Of a stretch of 64,000 bases of DNA, positions 35,281 through 42,507 are shown in pieces; position 1 is the stretch's first letter, and every line of letters starts with the position of its first letter. Location of the stretch: the NCBI GenBank assembly GCA_051884615.1, contig JBJEVT010000030.1, positions 62,001-126,000 of the forward strand. Direction: 5' to 3'. This stretch comes from UBA1724 sp051884615 (lineage in GTDB: Bacteria > Verrucomicrobiota > Lentisphaeria > Oligosphaerales > Oligosphaeraceae). A program made the position numbers and the translations under genes. The notes beneath the pieces are model-generated. The model ran no database searches. It was given only the letters and a program-made list of their open reading frames with translations, and was not told the DNA's origin.

Positions 35281-35311
35281 TTATAACATCTTACAAATAA
35301 GTAAGTTATGA
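35281..35311. promoter_or_regulatory. 31-bp palindromic operator, site C
   Basis: The arms TTATAACA (35281-35288) and AGTTATGA (35304-35311) are separated by 15 nt. In plus orientation it matches the minus-strand reading of site B at 22 of 31 positions, including CAAATAA in the centre. Its TTATAA arm lies 13-20 nt before the GH99-like ATG on the minus strand and could act as the -10 box. The stop codon of the next upstream gene is only 8 nt away, so the site fills nearly the whole spacer. Confidence 0.62.
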
Positions 35312-35318
35312 TTTTGTT

Positions 35319-35732
35319 CTAGGAATCCCTCCGGCGAAAGTCGCCGCACACGTCCATGGGCTCCGTGTCCCGATGGTGGAAATGACAACGGCTGAGAAAA
35401 GGACCCGACAGGTAATGGACGCAGTTCCGGCAGAAGGTGGAGGCAGCCCCCTCCAGCACCGCGCCACGGGAGGCGCGCTGCCCATCCCCGAAGAGGTCGT
35501 CCAACAGGGAGTCGTCTGCCTTCCGGGAAGAGGAGGAACGGCAGTAAACGTCCCCTTGGACAGACGGCGCTCCCGGAAGTTCCTTCCCGCAAAAGGTGCA
35601 AACCCATTGCCGCTCCTCCCCGAACAAATCATCCCCCGACAACGCCCAACGCCCGCAGGTGGACATCCCGCAGTGGGGACAGACCACCTCCTTCTTTCCT
35701 TGACCGGACAACATCCCGTTGTGGTTTCCCAT
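35319..35732 (-). CDS. Small Cys-rich zinc-ribbon protein, hypothetical
   Basis: The 137-residue protein carries a first ribbon (CPHC near residue 18, CTFC near residue 44) and a second Cys/His cluster (CRNCVHYLSGPFLSRCHFH, then DVCGDF). The second cluster resembles short metal-binding motifs of unknown function found at C-termini of bacterial proteins. The ATG at 35732 is chosen because AAGGAG lies 11 nt upstream; the frame extends further without Cys motifs. No catalytic residues are evident. It could be a nucleic-acid-binding or scaffold protein. It lies upstream of the GH99-like gene across operator site C. Confidence 0.6.
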   Translation of the reverse strand: MGNHNGMLSGQGKKEVVCPHCGMSTCGRWALSGDDLFGEERQWVCTFCGKELPGAPSVQGDVYCRSSSSRKADDSLLDDLFGDGQRASRGAVLEGAASTFCRNCVHYLSGPFLSRCHFHHRDTEPMDVCGDFRRRDS

Positions 35733-36076
35733 TCCGTTCTTTACTCCTTGATCCCGGGGATTCCCCGCGGTTCCCAAACATCCAACACGCCTTGCCGACA
35801 TCCCCGACAGAAGCGCCGGAGGCATTTTCCTCAAAGGTAATGCGACTTTCCCGGTTTTCTCCCATCCCCTCCATCATCCCCATTTGCGTCGCATAATGCA
35901 CGCTATGGGCGATTTTTGGGGGAGCTGTCGTAAGGAGAACACAGATTACGCCCCAGGCGCTGCCGCTTCCACATAGAGCACACGGAGGCGCCTGCGGCGC
36001 GCACGGATTACACAGAGGGCTGAAGGCGGGGGCGTTCCGGCATCCGGTTCCGGATGCCTTGTTGTTCCCGGTTCCG
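35733..36076. other. Spacer without recognised genes
   Basis: I see no protein with recognisable features in this stretch. It contains a GC palindrome (GGCGCCTGCGGCGC near 35984) and the start of the repeat-rich region that follows. Open frames on both strands here are Pro/Gly/Arg-rich shadows typical of GC-rich non-coding DNA. Confidence 0.5.
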
Positions 36077-36201
36077 CCTCCGGGGAGAGAATGCCCTGTT
36101 GGGCACCGGCACCCCCTCCCCGGTGTGCGTCCCTGGGGCCAACCTCCCCGGCGGGCAAGCCCGCCCGGAAACGCCCCCTGTTCTATCCTGGATTTCTAGC
36201 C
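36077..36201. repeat. Diverged direct repeat, type I, copy 1
   Basis: This copy begins GGGGAGAGAATGCC and ends CTGGATTTCTAGCCCCC. A second copy at 36237-36383 has the same order of blocks (GGGGAGAGAAT, CCTCCCCGG, GGGCAAGCCCGCCC, CTGGATTTCTAGCC) with many substitutions and a longer tail. The intervening 35 nt are built from CTCTAGCCC-like units. Confidence 0.6.
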
Positions 36202-36236
36202 CCCTTGGGCCTCTAGCCCCTCTAGCCCTTGGATTC

Positions 36237-36383
36237 TCCTGGGGAGAGAATCTCCTGCCGGAGACACCTCCCCGGCGTGCGCCCCCGGGACAACTTTTCC
36301 GGTGGGCAAGCCCGCCCAGGAACGCCCCTGCCTCCTGTTCTTTATGGAAAGCGAAATACCCTGCCGCTCCTGGATTTCTAGCC
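36237..36383. repeat. Diverged direct repeat, type I, copy 2
   Basis: This is the second copy of the type I repeat, with shared blocks GGGGAGAGAAT, CCTCCCCGG, GGGCAAGCCCGCCC and CTGGATTTCTAGCC. It is cut at its end by the first assembly gap, directly after TCTAGCC, so a tandem array of TCTAGCC units probably caused the break. Confidence 0.6.
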
Positions 36384-36483
36384 NNNNNNNNNNNNNNNNN
36401 NNNNNNNNNNNNNNNNNNNNNNNNNNNNNNNNNNNNNNNNNNNNNNNNNNNNNNNNNNNNNNNNNNNNNNNNNNNNNNNNNNN
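36384..36483. other. Assembly gap of 100 N
   Basis: Exactly 100 unknown bases, a standard scaffold placeholder rather than a measured length. It is flanked on the left by TCTAGCC and on the right by a CATCTAGCC tandem array, so the missing sequence is probably more of the same short repeat. Confidence 0.95.
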
Positions 36484-36546
36484 CATCTAGCCCATCTAGC
36501 CCATCTAGCCCATCTAGCCCATCTAGCCCATCTAGCCCATCTAGCC
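36484..36546. repeat. 9-bp tandem repeat, seven copies of CATCTAGCC
   Basis: Seven uninterrupted CATCTAGCC units follow the gap. On the minus strand one frame reads Gly-Leu-Asp over and over, but no gene context supports translation. Looser CTCTAGCCC units occur at 36211-36230 and an 8-bp TTTCTAGA triplet at 47620-47643, so CTAG-containing short repeats recur in this genome's spacers. Confidence 0.9.
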
Positions 36547-36591
36547 CTACAGAGGGTTTCAGACGGGGTCGCAACCCCCGGGAGTGACGCC

Positions 36592-36936
36592 CCCCGGATT
36601 GCCCGAAAATCCCCCAGGTTCTCCGCTTCGCGCGCGGGGTAATTCGGATTCCCCACGCCCCCCGCCCTGCCGCCCTCACCGTAATCCAGATCGGGAGGAC
36701 GACTATCTCCTNNNNNNNNNNNNNNNNNNNNNNNNNNNNNNNNNNNNNNNNNNNNNNNNNNNNNNNNNNNNNNNNNNNNNNNNNNNNNNNNNNNNNNNNN
36801 NNNNNNNNNNNGGGCAACGAACGCTCGAAAATCTCATAAACGCCTGCCCATTCCCGACCAGGACGGCGACATTCCGCGCGGGTCGCCAGGATCGGACGAT
36901 TGCGCTGAAAAGCATGCTGTCTTCGAGACGGGGGCG
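36592..36936. repeat. Direct repeat, type II, copy 1 (interrupted by gap)
   Basis: This copy shares long blocks with 37086-37329: GGTTCTCCGCTTCGCGCGCG, GTAATCCAGATCGGGAGGAC, then GGGCAACGAACGCTCGAAAA and AGCATGCTGT. Without the 100 N it is 245 bp, against 244 bp for copy 2. It codes for nothing recognisable. Confidence 0.85.
36712..36811. other. Assembly gap of 100 N inside a repeat
   Basis: Exactly 100 unknown bases placed between GACTATCTCCT and GGGCAACGAACG. In the second copy of this repeat (37190-37215) those two blocks are directly adjacent, so the true gap may be close to zero. Confidence 0.95.
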
Positions 36937-37085
36937 AAACCCCCGGGTGTGAGAACATCCCCGGGTGCCCAAGCATTAGGCGAGGAAACAGAAAGCGGGA
37001 ACCCGCGGGCCGAGCCATCGCCGGGGGCATCCCCTCATTCCCCGGGGAAACGAAATGACGCAAATCCTCCGACCCAAGAAACCGT

Positions 37086-37329
37086 CCCCGGATTGCCAGA
37101 AAATCCCCCGGGTTCTCCGCTTCGCGCGCGGGGGAATCGGATTCCCCACGCCCCCCACCCTGCCGCCCTCACTGTAATCCAGATCGGGAGGACGACTATC
37201 TCCTGGGCAACGAACGCTCGAAAATCTCATAAACGCCTGCCCATTCCCGACCAGGACGGTGAAAGACCGCGCGGTTGCCAGGACCGGACCATTGCGCTGG
37301 AAAGCATGCTGTTTTTGGAGGCGGGGCGA
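37086..37329. repeat. Direct repeat, type II, copy 2 (intact)
   Basis: This is the uninterrupted copy of the type II repeat, about 90 percent or more identical to copy 1 by eye. The 150 nt between the copies and the 80 nt after this one carry no gene I can support. It may be a dispersed non-coding element; its ends show no obvious inverted repeats or target-site duplication. Confidence 0.85.
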
Positions 37330-37411
37330 CGTTCCGCGCGGGGTGCCAGGACCGGACCTCCCTTGGGGGCAATTTCCGGGGCCAAGGGGTGACGAAGTGC
37401 TGGGCGGTGGG

Positions 37412-37429
37412 TATATTGAGATGTTTTCC
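37412..37429 (+). promoter_or_regulatory. Promoter-like element TATATT...TTTTCC
   Basis: TATATT (37412-37417) is followed six bases later by TTTTCC (37424-37429), about 175 nt before the Gfo/Idh gene at 37591. It is the fourth element of this type. No -35 box is evident. Confidence 0.4.
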
Positions 37430-37590
37430 TGTTCCTGGCGGGAAGGCGCCCTGGGTTTCCTTAGGTTTTCATGGTGGGAACCGGGGTTGTTTTTTTGATT
37501 TTCCTCCTTTTTTACGCCGGGGCTTCCCTTGTTTCCCCATGTGTCGCGGGAGCGAGGGAGAACTTCCAAACATCCATTCTCCTCTTTCTC

Positions 37591-38643
37591 ATGAAGAAGT
37601 TGCGTGTTGGCATCATTGGCTGTGGCCGTATCTCCCGCTTTCACGGGATGCCCGCTTTAGCCCAGCCCAATGTGGATCTGTGTGCCGTCTGCGATTTGAT
37701 TCCCGCCCGTGCCGAGGCCATGGCCAAGCTTTTTGCCGGAGACCGGAAGCCCTCTGCGGTGAAGTGCTACACGGATTACGTGGAGATGATCCGGAAGTCC
37801 AAGTTGGACGTGGTGCACATTTGCCTGCCCCACTATCTCCATGCTCCCGTCGCCATCGAGGCCATGAAGCTGGGCTGCGACGTGCTGACGGAAAAGCCCA
37901 TGGCCATCACCATGAAGCAGGCCGAGGAGATGGTGAAGACCGCCAAGAAGACCAAGCGTCGTCTGGGCGTGATTTTCCAGAACCGGTACAATGCGGGCAC
38001 CCAGCTGATCCGGCAGTGCCTGGATTCCGGACGTCTGGGCAAGGTGCTGGCCGCCAAGTGCAATGTGACCTGGTATCGGGACAACGCCTACTACACCGAG
38101 ACCGATTGGAAGGGCACCTGGGACAAGGAGGGCGGCGGCGCCATCATCGACCAGGCCATCCACACCCTGGATCTGATGTGCTGGTTCTGCGGATATGACA
38201 TCGACACCATCGACTGCACCATGGCCAACCGCGCCCACCAGGGCGTCATCGAGGTGGAGGACTGCGCCGACGGTCTCATCACCTTCAAGAACGGCGTCCG
38301 TGCCTCCTTCTGGGCCATGAACTACTACAACCACGACGCGGACGTGGAAATCGAGCTTTCCTGCGAGAACGGAAAGGCGGTGATGAAAGCGGAGAGCGCG
38401 GTCATCACCCTGCGGGACGGGCGCACCTTCTCGGCCGCCCCGGACCCCAGCCAGACCTTCAACTTCGGCGGCGGTCCCTCCTACTGGGGCGCCAGCCACT
38501 ACAAGGAAATCGAGGACTTCTACCAGTGCCTTGCCGAGGGCAAGGAACCCCCCATCTCCGGCGAGGAAGTCCTTGCCACCGTCCACAAGATGGCCATGGC
38601 CGTCTACGAATCGGGACGCAACCACAAGGTGGTTCGCTACTAG
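37591..38643 (+). CDS. Gfo/Idh/MocA-family oxidoreductase (fifth copy)
   Basis: The 350-residue protein has a canonical NAD(P)-binding motif (VGIIGCGRISRFHG), the cofactor loop LTEKPMAITM, and GGGAIIDQAIHTLDLMCWFCG with the expected Asp and His. The C-terminal domain ends PPISGEEVLATVHKMAMAVYESG, a common tail in sugar dehydrogenases of this family. The in-frame extension upstream of 37591 has no family match and the ATG follows a pyrimidine-rich leader (CTCCTCTTTCTC). It stands apart from the four-gene locus and precedes an ABC exporter. The substrate is unknown. Confidence 0.9.
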   Translation: MKKLRVGIIGCGRISRFHGMPALAQPNVDLCAVCDLIPARAEAMAKLFAGDRKPSAVKCYTDYVEMIRKSKLDVVHICLPHYLHAPVAIEAMKLGCDVLTEKPMAITMKQAEEMVKTAKKTKRRLGVIFQNRYNAGTQLIRQCLDSGRLGKVLAAKCNVTWYRDNAYYTETDWKGTWDKEGGGAIIDQAIHTLDLMCWFCGYDIDTIDCTMANRAHQGVIEVEDCADGLITFKNGVRASFWAMNYYNHDADVEIELSCENGKAVMKAESAVITLRDGRTFSAAPDPSQTFNFGGGPSYWGASHYKEIEDFYQCLAEGKEPPISGEEVLATVHKMAMAVYESGRNHKVVRY

Positions 38644-38697
38644 CCAACCAGAACACTTCCCCCGGCCCCGGTTGCTTCTCCGGGATCGCCCTCCCCC

Positions 38698-40536
38698 GTG
38701 GCCTCCCCCTCCCCCACTCCCGGCGCACCTCTCCTTTCCGACCTGAAACTCCTTCTTGGCCGGAGAGACGGGGTGCGCCTGGCGCTTTTCGGGGGATTCC
38801 TCCTGGCGGGCGCCCTGTGGGAAGTCCTCGCCCTGGCCTCGGTCCCCCTGTTCCTCTCCCTGCTTCTGCCGGAGAAGACCCCCTCCGGCCTTCAGCAGCT
38901 CTTCCTGCGCCTGCTGGGAGGAGGAGAGGGGCTTTCCCTTCTGTGGAAAGGGGGCGGCTTCCTTCTGGCCGCCAATCTTCTCCGCACCCTGTGGGCCATC
39001 TGGGGCATGGCCCTCCAATATCGCTTCCAGGCCAATCGGCGCCGGGAGCTCACCAAACGCCTCCTGGCCGGCTATCTCCAGGCGCCGGTGGAGTTCTTCC
39101 GGGAACGGACCTCCCCCGAGCTGATGAACCAGGTGGCCGTGGAATGTGACAACGTGGTCCAGGGAACCATCTCCCCTCTCATGGAATTTCTCCGGGGAGG
39201 AGCCAACACCCTCTGCGTGGTCATCCTCCTTCTGCTCTGGGCGCCGCTCATGACCCTCGCCGCCCTTCTTCTGCTGGGCGGCGCCTGCGCCCTCCTCACG
39301 ACGCTCCGCAACCGCCGTCTGCGCCGCTTCGCCCGCCAGGAGCAGGAGGGACGCCAGGCCACCTTGGAGCGTTGCGCCCAGGCGCTGGCGGGCCGGGTGG
39401 AGGCCGCGGTGTATGGGCGGCGTCTCCATTTTCTCCAGCGGGTGTGCCAGGCGGTGGAGGGGTTGGCTCGCGCCCAGGGCGGCAGCATGCTGCAAATCCG
39501 CTCCACCTGGCCTGTCCTGGAGCTCCTTTCCCTGGCTGCCCTGCTGGCGGTCTCCCTGGGCGCCCTGGCCTTCGCCCAGGGGGATCTTTCCCGGGTGGCG
39601 CCCCAGGTGGCGTTGCTCGCCATGGCGCTGGTGCGTCTTCGCAGCAATGCCATCTACCTGATGCAGAGCGCATTGGAATTCCGGCGCTTTCGCCCTTCCC
39701 TCCACAAGGTCTGCCGGGATCTCCGGGAGCAGGGAGCCCCGGCCGGGGAGGCCGAGGACCGTCTGGCCGCCCAGGAGAAAGTGGCTCCCCTGCCCTTCCA
39801 GGATGCCCTGGAGTGGCGCCAGGTCTCCTTCACCTATCCCGGCGCCCGGGAGGCGGCGCTGTCCGTGGAGAAGCTTCGCCTGTCCCCCGGGGATTCCCTG
39901 GCGGTGGTGGGCCCCACGGGCTGCGGCAAGACCACCTTCCTCCAACTGCTCCTGGGCCTGCGTTTTCCCCAGGAGGGCGGCCTCGCCGTGGACGGCCTTC
40001 CCCTGACTCCCGAAAACGCCCCCGCCTGGTGGCGCAACGTGGCCTATCTTCCCCAAAAGCCCTTCCTGCTGGAGGGAACCCTGGCGGAGAATGTCACCTT
40101 GGGACTCTCTCCCCGGGAGCGGGACCAGGCGGCCCTGGAGAAAGCGTTGTCCATGGCGCAGCTTCAGGAGCTGGTCCGGCGTCTGCCCCAGGGGGCGGAC
40201 ACGGAGCTGGAGCCCGAGGGGCAAGGGCTTTCCGGGGGCGAGATCCAGCGCATCGCCCTGGCGCGCGCCCTCTACCGCCGCCCCCGGGTCCTGGTGCTGG
40301 ACGAGGCCACCAACGCCCTGGATCCCCGCACGGAGCACGCCTTCCGCCTCGCCCTGGAGGAACTCCGGGGCAAAACCACCCTTGTCACCGTCACCCACGG
40401 TCTCCATGCCCTCCGGGAGGAGGACCAGATCCTCTTCCTGGAAAAGGGACGGGTGGCCGCCCAGGGAACCCTCCAATCCCTGAAACTCCATTCCCCCGCC
40501 TTCCAGAAATTCCTCTCGGGTACCCAAGATGCGTAA
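38698..40536 (+). CDS. ABC exporter, fused membrane and ATPase domains
   Basis: The 612-residue half-transporter resembles MsbA/PglK-type exporters of lipids, lipid-linked sugars or peptides. The membrane domain (about residues 20-330) has six hydrophobic segments. The ATPase domain starts near 365: Walker A GPTGCGKTT, Q-loop YLPQKPFLL, signature LSGGEIQRIALARAL, Walker B VLVLDEATNALD and H-loop TVTHGL. The ATP-binding core is intact, so it should work as a homodimer. The GTG at 38698 is the probable start; there is no clear Shine-Dalgarno site. It overlaps the next gene by 8 nt. The substrate cannot be inferred. Confidence 0.9.
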   Translation: MASPSPTPGAPLLSDLKLLLGRRDGVRLALFGGFLLAGALWEVLALASVPLFLSLLLPEKTPSGLQQLFLRLLGGGEGLSLLWKGGGFLLAANLLRTLWAIWGMALQYRFQANRRRELTKRLLAGYLQAPVEFFRERTSPELMNQVAVECDNVVQGTISPLMEFLRGGANTLCVVILLLLWAPLMTLAALLLLGGACALLTTLRNRRLRRFARQEQEGRQATLERCAQALAGRVEAAVYGRRLHFLQRVCQAVEGLARAQGGSMLQIRSTWPVLELLSLAALLAVSLGALAFAQGDLSRVAPQVALLAMALVRLRSNAIYLMQSALEFRRFRPSLHKVCRDLREQGAPAGEAEDRLAAQEKVAPLPFQDALEWRQVSFTYPGAREAALSVEKLRLSPGDSLAVVGPTGCGKTTFLQLLLGLRFPQEGGLAVDGLPLTPENAPAWWRNVAYLPQKPFLLEGTLAENVTLGLSPRERDQAALEKALSMAQLQELVRRLPQGADTELEPEGQGLSGGEIQRIALARALYRRPRVLVLDEATNALDPRTEHAFRLALEELRGKTTLVTVTHGLHALREEDQILFLEKGRVAAQGTLQSLKLHSPAFQKFLSGTQDA

Positions 40537-41647
40537 AGAGAACCTACCCCGCTTCCCCCGTCTGGCCGCGGCGCTTCTTCCTCTGTGCCTGGTCGTCGCG
40601 TTGGCTTTCCTCGCCTTCTCCTGCCGCAGGGAGGACTGGGAGGCTTCCGGTTCCCGGGATTCCGAGCCAGGACAGCCGCGGAAGACCCGCATCATGGTCT
40701 CCCTGGTGCAGGACGAATCCGACTGGTGCCGCCGTGCCGAGGAATGGGCCCGTGACGCCGTGGAGGAGCTGGAGAAGAAGGACTCCTATCTTGAGATCTC
40801 CAAGGACAACAACGAGCAATACATGCTCTTCCAGAAGCTGACCCAGGAGAACGGCGGGGGGGACGCCGTGGACGCCGTGGTGTTGCTCACCACCGGATAC
40901 CAGTCCCGCCTTCCGGGGCTATGCGCCGAGCTTGCCCGCCGCGGCGGCGTGGTGGTCACCGTGGTGAGCAGCAACATCGTCTATCCCCAGCCCCACAACT
41001 CGGACATTCTCGTCTATCCCCTCAATCCGGACATCCTGGTCTCGGGTGACAATGCCAAGATCGGCCAGGAAAGCGCCAGATCCATTGTGAATGCCCTGGG
41101 AGGCGAGGCCAGCGCCACGGGACGCATCCTCGCCCTCACCGATCCCCAGGACTCCGCTCTCCGGGTCCGCCTGATGAATTTCCAGGACCACATCCGCCTC
41201 TATCCCGGGCTGAAGGTGGATGTGATCAACTACAGGGAGGAGGCCCCCTCCCCCAAGGACGCCATGAAGCGGATCCTGGAACGGGAGGACTGCCAATACG
41301 ACGCCGTCTGGACGGGGTGGGACGGCATTCTCATCCCTGCCTTCCAGGGCTACCGGGAAAGCGGCGGCCAGGGAGTCAAGATCTTCGCCGGCGCCGGTGG
41401 CTTCCCTCTGGTTGCCAGATGGATCGAAGATTCGACTTGCCCCGAGATCGCCTCGGACTTCACCTATCCTCCCCGGATGCTCCATGTGGCCATCCAAGCC
41501 ACGGCGCGCAAGGTCCAGCAACGCCGGCAAAGCGGGGCCGCCCGGGGGGGAAGCAAGGAAGCGCCGGAAATCATCATTCTCCCCACGGAGATCATCACCC
41601 CGGACAGCGCCAAGCGTTTCCGCAACAAGGAGTCCGAGGCTTTCTAG
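40529..41647 (+). CDS. Periplasmic-binding-protein-like lipoprotein (sugar type)
   Basis: The 372-residue protein begins with a lipoprotein signal (LAFLAFSC, Cys32). It has the two-lobed fold pattern of the RbsB-like Peripla_BP_4 family: TRIMVSLVQDESDWCRRAEEWA, then VDAVVLLTTGYQSRLP, the inter-lobe GDNAKIGQESARSIV, and YDAVWTGWDGILIPAF. It probably binds a monosaccharide or related ligand outside the inner membrane. It overlaps the ABC exporter gene by 8 nt, which implies coexpression, yet exporters do not normally use binding proteins. A sensory or signalling role is possible. No importer permease is nearby. Confidence 0.8.
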   Translation: MRKENLPRFPRLAAALLPLCLVVALAFLAFSCRREDWEASGSRDSEPGQPRKTRIMVSLVQDESDWCRRAEEWARDAVEELEKKDSYLEISKDNNEQYMLFQKLTQENGGGDAVDAVVLLTTGYQSRLPGLCAELARRGGVVVTVVSSNIVYPQPHNSDILVYPLNPDILVSGDNAKIGQESARSIVNALGGEASATGRILALTDPQDSALRVRLMNFQDHIRLYPGLKVDVINYREEAPSPKDAMKRILEREDCQYDAVWTGWDGILIPAFQGYRESGGQGVKIFAGAGGFPLVARWIEDSTCPEIASDFTYPPRMLHVAIQATARKVQQRRQSGAARGGSKEAPEIIILPTEIITPDSAKRFRNKESEAF

Positions 41648-41653
41648 ATCGTC

Positions 41654-42454
41654 ATGCAGCAGGAAGAAGAAACCCAAGCGCAATTTCTCCGTCTTCGTCA
41701 AGTGGTCCGTCGTCTTCGCCAGCCCGACGGGTGTCCCTGGGACCGGGCGCAGACCCACCAGTCCATCAAGAAGAACCTGGTGGAGGAGACCGGGGAGTTT
41801 CTGGATGCCCTGGAGGAGGGGAACACCCAGGGCATGGTGGAGGAGTTGGGGGATGTGCTTCTCCAGGTGCTCTTCCACAGCCAGATGGGGGAGGAGGAAG
41901 GCGCCTTTTCCCTGGAGGAGGTCTGCCGTCATGAAGCGGACAAGCTGATTCGCCGCCACACCCATGTCTTCGGGGACGCCCAGGCCGCCAACGACCGGGA
42001 AGCCCTCCGGAACTGGGAGAATGCCAAGCACGCCGAGGGCGGGGAGCAGGCCAGGCGCACCTCCGCGCTGGACGGGGTCTCCCGCTCCATTCCCGGCCTC
42101 TCCCGTGCCCAGAAGACCCTGGTGAAGGCCTGCCGGGTGGGCTTTGACTGGCCTCTGCCCCAGCACGCCCTCTCCAAGGTGGAGGAGGAGCTGGAGGAGG
42201 TCCGGGAGGCCCTGAAGGCCCAGGACGCCGCCGCCGTCCAGGAGGAATTGGGGGATCTTCTTTTTGCCGTGGTCAATCTTTGCCGTCTCCAGGGAGTGGA
42301 GGCGGAGGAGGCGCTCCACGGCGCCATCCGGAAGTTCTTCCGGCGTTTCCAGGAGATGGAGCGTCAATGCGCCGCCCAGGGGCGCCCCCTGGAGAAGAAT
42401 TCTCCCCAGGAGTGGATGGACCTGTGGCGGGAGGCGAAGCGCAAAGGCCTCTAG
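41654..42454 (+). CDS. mazG: Nucleoside triphosphate pyrophosphohydrolase MazG
   Basis: MazG hydrolyses NTPs and dNTPs to monophosphates and pyrophosphate and limits mutagenic or alarmone nucleotides. The 266-residue protein has both tandem MazG domains. The first carries the metal site EETGEFLDALEE and EELGDVLLQVLFH, the second KVEEELEEVREAL and EELGDLLFAVVNL. The motif GCPWDRAQTHQSIKKNLVEE is typical of the N-terminal domain. Length is normal. It begins 6 nt after the binding-protein gene. It is a second house-cleaning nucleotidase in the window, besides the Maf domain. Confidence 0.95.
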   Translation: MQQEEETQAQFLRLRQVVRRLRQPDGCPWDRAQTHQSIKKNLVEETGEFLDALEEGNTQGMVEELGDVLLQVLFHSQMGEEEGAFSLEEVCRHEADKLIRRHTHVFGDAQAANDREALRNWENAKHAEGGEQARRTSALDGVSRSIPGLSRAQKTLVKACRVGFDWPLPQHALSKVEEELEEVREALKAQDAAAVQEELGDLLFAVVNLCRLQGVEAEEALHGAIRKFFRRFQEMERQCAAQGRPLEKNSPQEWMDLWREAKRKGL

Positions 42455-42507
42455 CCCACCCGTCCCCATCCCTGTCTGTTCCGTCCCCCCCCATCGTCCC
42501 GCCGTCC

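Noticed and set aside
36484..36546. CRISPR-like array or a coding Gly-Leu-Asp repeat protein
   Set aside because: The units are 9 bp with no spacers and no cas genes nearby; the frame through them is open only because of the repeat and the N gaps and has no start context.
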